Below are positions 60,232-64,000 of a DNA stretch of 64,000 bases, piece by piece. The stretch lies in assembly GCF_009905375.1 (NCBI RefSeq), contig NC_133648.1, positions 25,171,562 to 25,235,561 on the forward strand, read 5' to 3'. Each line of letters begins with the position of its first letter. The stretch's first letter is position 1. The position numbers and the translations under genes are program-made. This DNA comes from Apium graveolens (taxonomy: Eukaryota; Streptophyta; Magnoliopsida; Apiales; Apiaceae). A model generated the notes under the pieces. The model made no database searches, had not been told where the DNA came from, and worked only from the letters and a program-made list of their open reading frames with translations.

Positions 60232-60732
60232 AGGGGTGTATTGAACTAGGATTTTAAAAGATTTTTTTTCATTCATGAAATCTAGTTGTATTCAACTGGG
60301 ATTTTAGAAAATGTATCAGAAATTGATGGTATTCAACTAGGATTTTAAATTATGTTACAAAATCCGGTGGTATTCAATCAGGATTTTAAATTATACTTAA
60401 AATCTGATGGTATTCAACTGAGATTATTTAAAATTCATTAAAATATGATGGTATTCACATGCTGGCGGATTTTTTTGGATTTCATAAAATGATGGATTTT
60501 GTGGGATTATTCAATGTATTTTATGATTTTTGAAATCTCACCATAATTTATGAAATTTTGAAGGATTGTGTTTAAATCCCAAAAACTCTTCATCAACTCT
60601 ACCACATTTTATCTAAAATCCGCGTAAAATCAAAATCATATATAATCCACTAAAATCCATGAATTATATATAATCCACTAAAATCCATGAATTATATATA
60701 ATGGATTAAAATCCAAGTTCAATACGCCCCCT
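60232..60732. mobile_element. MITE of about 500 bp with 26-bp inverted ends
   Basis: Left end AGGGGTGTATTGAACTAGG and right end, reversed, AGGGGGCGTATTGAACTTGG match for about 26 bases. The interior is a series of imperfect repeats of the GGTATTCAACTAGGATTTTAAA phrase on the left and AAAATCCATGAATTATATAT on the right. No ORF. No convincing target duplication was found, so the superfamily is open. Confidence 0.75.
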
Positions 60733-60894
60733 AAATTTAAAATTAAATCTCACGGACTTGATTTGAAAGACGTAAGATAACCACAAATATAGTTTAGTAT
60801 AGACGAAGCCTTTGAACTTATCCGGACATGCGCCTGTATGTTCCGTGTTGTGCCAAAAGTAACTCAAAACAGCAAATGTTAATGTTGACATATG

Positions 60895-60900
60895 TTTATT
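60895..60900 (-). terminator. Likely polyadenylation signal of the AAA-ATPase gene
   Basis: AATAAA on the minus strand, about 210 bases after the stop codon. Confidence 0.45.
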
Positions 60901-61108
60901 CATTATAAACTGTGATTAGGTTGTAGCAGAAAAATCGGAAACTTAGATATGTAGTAGTCCCTAGACAACAGCAACTGAATGATGATTCAAACTAGAAATG
61001 CAACAAAAATAGCAACATCTGCAACATTCTATGCAGACCCGGAAAATTAGGACATATGTGAAGGCAGAATGCAACATAGTTCCCTTGCCTCTACAATGCA
61101 CACATATG

Positions 61109-62641
61109 TCAGATAACCAGTGCTCCATTTTCTTTCACATCTTTGCTTGCTGCTGATTCTTCAACACTCTTTTCTTCCCCAATCTTTTGTTTTATATCCT
61201 CCTCGGCCTTGACTTTCTCTTTTTCCTCGGCCTTGAGTTTCTCTTCCTCCTTGGCTTTAGCTACTGCAACTTTTGCATCCTCCATAGCACTTATCAAACA
61301 ATTTAAGCAACTCTCACCATCCTCTTCAGCAGACTTGGGCATCAAATTCTCGGCAACATCAGCAGGAGTCATTTCAGTTTCTCCAAGCAACTCTTCAATT
61401 CTTGTAAATAGTTCATGAGATTCTATATCCAAATAATTGTTTGCAAGAACCTTGAATGCTTCAAACGAGCAATAAGACATCTCGATATGCTTGTCCATTC
61501 GTCCTCTTCGAATCAAAGCAGGGTCAAGTTTCTCCAGATAATTGGTTGTAAAGACGATGACTCTTTCCCCTCCACAAGCAGACCAAAGGCCATCAATGAA
61601 ATTTAGCAGTCCAGATAAAGTAACTTTGCTCTCATCAGTCCCTGCATTTTCAACGGCTTTCTTAACAGCGTCTTTTTCATCTTTAGTTTCCACGTCCTTC
61701 TCCTTCTTTTTCCTCTGCCCAGTGAGATCGAGAGAACAATCAATGTCCTCAATAACTATTATTGATTTTCCTGAAGTATCGATAAGCAATTTTCTTAACT
61801 CTGTATTATCCTTGACAGAAGTTAATTCGAGATCATACACATCATACTGCAACAGATTAGCCATAGCAGCAATCATAGTAGATTTCCCAGTACCAGGAGG
61901 ACCATGAAGAAGATACCCTCTTTTCCAAGCCTTACCTACTTTTGCATAATAATCTTTAGCCTTACTGAAAGTAATTAAATCATTCATGATATCCTTCTTT
62001 TTCTTGGCCTCCAATGCAAGAGTGTGGAAACTAGCTGGATGCTCAAAAACTACATGACTCCACATAGTCCTTCCACCATATCTAGACCAGGTCTCATTCT
62101 TATTATTGGTATACAACTTTCGTTGTCGATTTTTCACGGCGATAGATTTGCCTTCAGCCAACACATGACTCAAGTAAGACTTGGTAATAGAATCGCGATA
62201 CTTCTTGTGAAAACTCAGAGTATAAAACCTCTTCTCATCCTCTCGGGGATAAAAAGATATGGACTGCGCCTTAGGCATAGTCATGCTAGACGCCCACCAT
62301 ACTTTAATCCCTTGATAATCATCAGTAATCTCTTCATGATCATCCATGCTAAGAACAAGCGTTTCAGTGTCTTTCACGGAATCAGCCTTGAGCCTCTTGG
62401 CCGTGACCGAAGAATTGGCAGCCAGGTACCGCTGAATTGCGACATAGGCTGTGCCACGATCAAAACCATCACCAGAATACTCATGAAATGTGATTTGGAT
62501 ATAAGGGTAGAAAAAGGACACAAGTTTATGACCATATCTTTCGAAAAAATGGCTAATGTCATACGGAAAATATTGCTTGAAAATTGCCCACACAAACATT
62601 AGGCTTGCAAGCACAGAGCCTATAATTTCAGCACTTATCAT
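61109..62641 (-). CDS. AAA-ATPase, AATP1 / BCS1-like family, intact
   Basis: A complete, intronless 510-codon gene. It starts with a membrane helix (residues about 5-22), then the AAA-associated domain (about 25-125), then the AAA core: Walker A GPPGTGKS (247-254), Walker B IIVIEDIDCS (294-303), sensor 1 VIVFTTN (361-367) and the Arg finger RRGRMD (378-383). A charged insert (310-338) lies after Walker B, as usual in the plant branch. The C-terminus (460-510) is a Lys/Glu-rich tail. Plant relatives include AATP1 (ASD, mitochondrial). They are membrane-anchored ATPases of mitochondria or ER, several of them stress-induced. The start is the first ATG of the frame and precedes the helix. All catalytic motifs are intact, so the gene is probably functional. 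Confidence 0.95.
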   Translation of the reverse strand: MISAEIIGSVLASLMFVWAIFKQYFPYDISHFFERYGHKLVSFFYPYIQITFHEYSGDGFDRGTAYVAIQRYLAANSSVTAKRLKADSVKDTETLVLSMDDHEEITDDYQGIKVWWASSMTMPKAQSISFYPREDEKRFYTLSFHKKYRDSITKSYLSHVLAEGKSIAVKNRQRKLYTNNKNETWSRYGGRTMWSHVVFEHPASFHTLALEAKKKKDIMNDLITFSKAKDYYAKVGKAWKRGYLLHGPPGTGKSTMIAAMANLLQYDVYDLELTSVKDNTELRKLLIDTSGKSIIVIEDIDCSLDLTGQRKKKEKDVETKDEKDAVKKAVENAGTDESKVTLSGLLNFIDGLWSACGGERVIVFTTNYLEKLDPALIRRGRMDKHIEMSYCSFEAFKVLANNYLDIESHELFTRIEELLGETEMTPADVAENLMPKSAEEDGESCLNCLISAMEDAKVAVAKAKEEEKLKAEEKEKVKAEEDIKQKIGEEKSVEESAASKDVKENGALVI

Positions 62642-62755
62642 ATTCTTTAGTAAATGTGTAAAATTTTTATGGTCTGTGAAGACTCTTCAGTGAAGAGTTT
62701 GCTGCAAGAATATAAATTATAAACAGAGTGAGAGGGATGTATATAAATATACAAA
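62642..62755 (-). promoter_or_regulatory. Leader and TATA box of the AAA-ATPase gene
   Basis: Minus strand: TGTATATTTATATAC at about 62752-62738, 97 bases upstream of the ATG, followed by a TCCCTCTCACTC stretch typical of plant leaders. Confidence 0.45.
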
Positions 62756-64000
62756 TTGAGACCAAAGATAACACTTATGGGAGTTGTTTATATAACAGGG
62801 CAAAGACCAATCAGTCTGTAATCGTAATTTTCAGTTGTTTAATAGGAAGGTGCCGCGGATCATAGTAATTGTCAAGTTGTTGATCTTTGTCTTCATTTTT
62901 GACCCCGCAGGGATTATAGATTCGTTCCACACTTTCTATACATGGGACTACTTTGGATCATTGTGCAAGGACTAACGGGGAGGCAGAAAAAATGATATAA
63001 AAAATGATTATATGGTGATATGTCATGACTCATGTGACAGTGTGAAATAATTTTATTGATGATTTTGATATAAAAGTAGGGGGTTTATTTTCATTTAAAC
63101 AATAAAAAATTGACAAGTAACATTTTGGGAATTAATTTATAGGACCGGCCTTGAATTTTGAGGTGACTAGTGTAATCTTCTAAAAAAATTCCCCCCAAAT
63201 TTGAAAAAATTTCGAAATAATAGTTTCATGCACGATAATTGTTTTCCGAATAAGTCCATTCATTTTGGTAGGGGCAAAATCCTCACGCTAAGATCATAGT
63301 TTTTTATCTGTTTGTACTTTTTCCTTACGGGCGTCTTTTTGTTGGATAGTTAATTAAAGTGTGATATGTTATGAATATCTCAAAATTGGATACTCTTAGT
63401 TATCGCATAACTATAGGAATTTAGTAGAAGTCATTAAGATTAGTCGGCAAGAGCATTATTCAGAGAAAACTCATATCCTCAAAACATTTTTCAAATACAA
63501 AAGTAATTGTGAGAAAATTTTTTACAGAGTTGAATAATTTTTTTACCAGAAAAATATATTACTACTTACAATAACATAGCAATAAAAATGAATCAAAACA
63601 TGCTAAACTCTCATTACGGGCCAATCATAACAAACAAATATTAATTCACGATTTAAAAATTATTTTACTCTCATTTTTGTACTAACAAAATCTTTAATCA
63701 AACCTTTAAAACGAGAATTTGTTAGAATTTTCTTCACAATAAATTGTATAACCAACCCATTCAACCATGGATTTGTGTGACATACCAAAACTGAGATACA
63801 ATCTAATCCACACTAAATTTAAAATCCCCATTTTTCATTATTTTTATATTGTTCTCTAACTTTTTTTTAAAAAAATGCTCATAAGTAATGGATACAATAT
63901 GTGATAACGTGTATTGATTGTCCTCAAGATGGACCCGGTCAATTTAAAATCAATAGCATTTTTCTATTGTAAGTATTGAAATAAATAACATGAGCCAATA
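62756..64000. other. Intergenic AT-rich sequence, no gene seen
   Basis: Neither strand has an ORF with recognisable content. GGACCGGCC TTGAATTTTGAGG near 63143 is of the type seen in intergenic retro-remnants, but I cannot place it. Confidence 0.4.

Noticed and set aside
1..64000. tRNA and rRNA genes
   Set aside because: No cloverleaf with conserved A and B boxes and no rRNA core sequence was noticed; the tRNA-like matches are primer-binding sites of 10-14 bases.

Overview
The window is repeat-dense plant nuclear DNA. The grounds are several lineages of LTR retrotransposon, tRNA-Met and other primer-binding sites, GT-AG introns, a MITE, Helitron-type ends and plant gene fragments. The element types and the lipase, CSLD and AATP1 homologies point to a eudicot; an asterid, perhaps Apiaceae, is only a guess. 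One intact ordinary gene is visible: an intronless AAA-ATPase of the AATP1/BCS1-like family on the minus strand near the right end (61109-62641).

Left third (1-25737). A plus-strand Sirevirus-type Copia element (E1, 5' end outside the window; RT/RNase H, spacer, long env-like ORF, PPT, 3' LTR ending at 7547) sits inside the env-like ORF of a minus-strand Sirevirus-type Copia element (E2, 7548-18886; 5' LTR, gag, protease/integrase, RT/RNase H, a duplicated RT/RNase H segment, env-like ORF). E2 lies against the LTR of a plus-strand chromovirus-like Gypsy element (E3, 18887 to about 25190), which is interrupted by a 1.4 kb solo LTR (21951-23351) with target-site duplication (TSD) GAGCT. E3 stops inside protease, where it meets the 5' LTR and gag start of another minus-strand Copia fragment.

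Right two thirds (26388-60129). I read this as a minus-strand Helitron of about 7.7 kb, swollen to 33.7 kb by three later insertions: a Tat-lineage Gypsy element (E4, 28204-40479, TSD AAAAC), a solo Sirevirus LTR (40525-41534, TSD AAAAT) and a chromovirus-like Gypsy element with 3.7-3.9 kb LTRs (E5, 44018-56772, TSD AGGAT). The Helitron carries intron-containing pieces of a plant alpha/beta-hydrolase lipase gene and a tandemly doubled piece of a cellulose-synthase-like D gene. E5 landed inside a lipase exon.

Most interesting points: the composite Helitron with its gene fragments; element-specific short motifs repeated in inverted pairs in the LTRs and just upstream of the env-like ORFs of E1 and E2, which suggests a shared regulatory system and perhaps an internal env promoter; and a complete antisense transcription unit in E4 with its own TATA box and three in-frame or leader introns. 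Many stop codons in the retroelement ORFs sit where glutamine is expected (CAG to TAG, CAA to TAA), as expected from deamination of methylated cytosine.

All readings are by eye. No alignment or database search was run.
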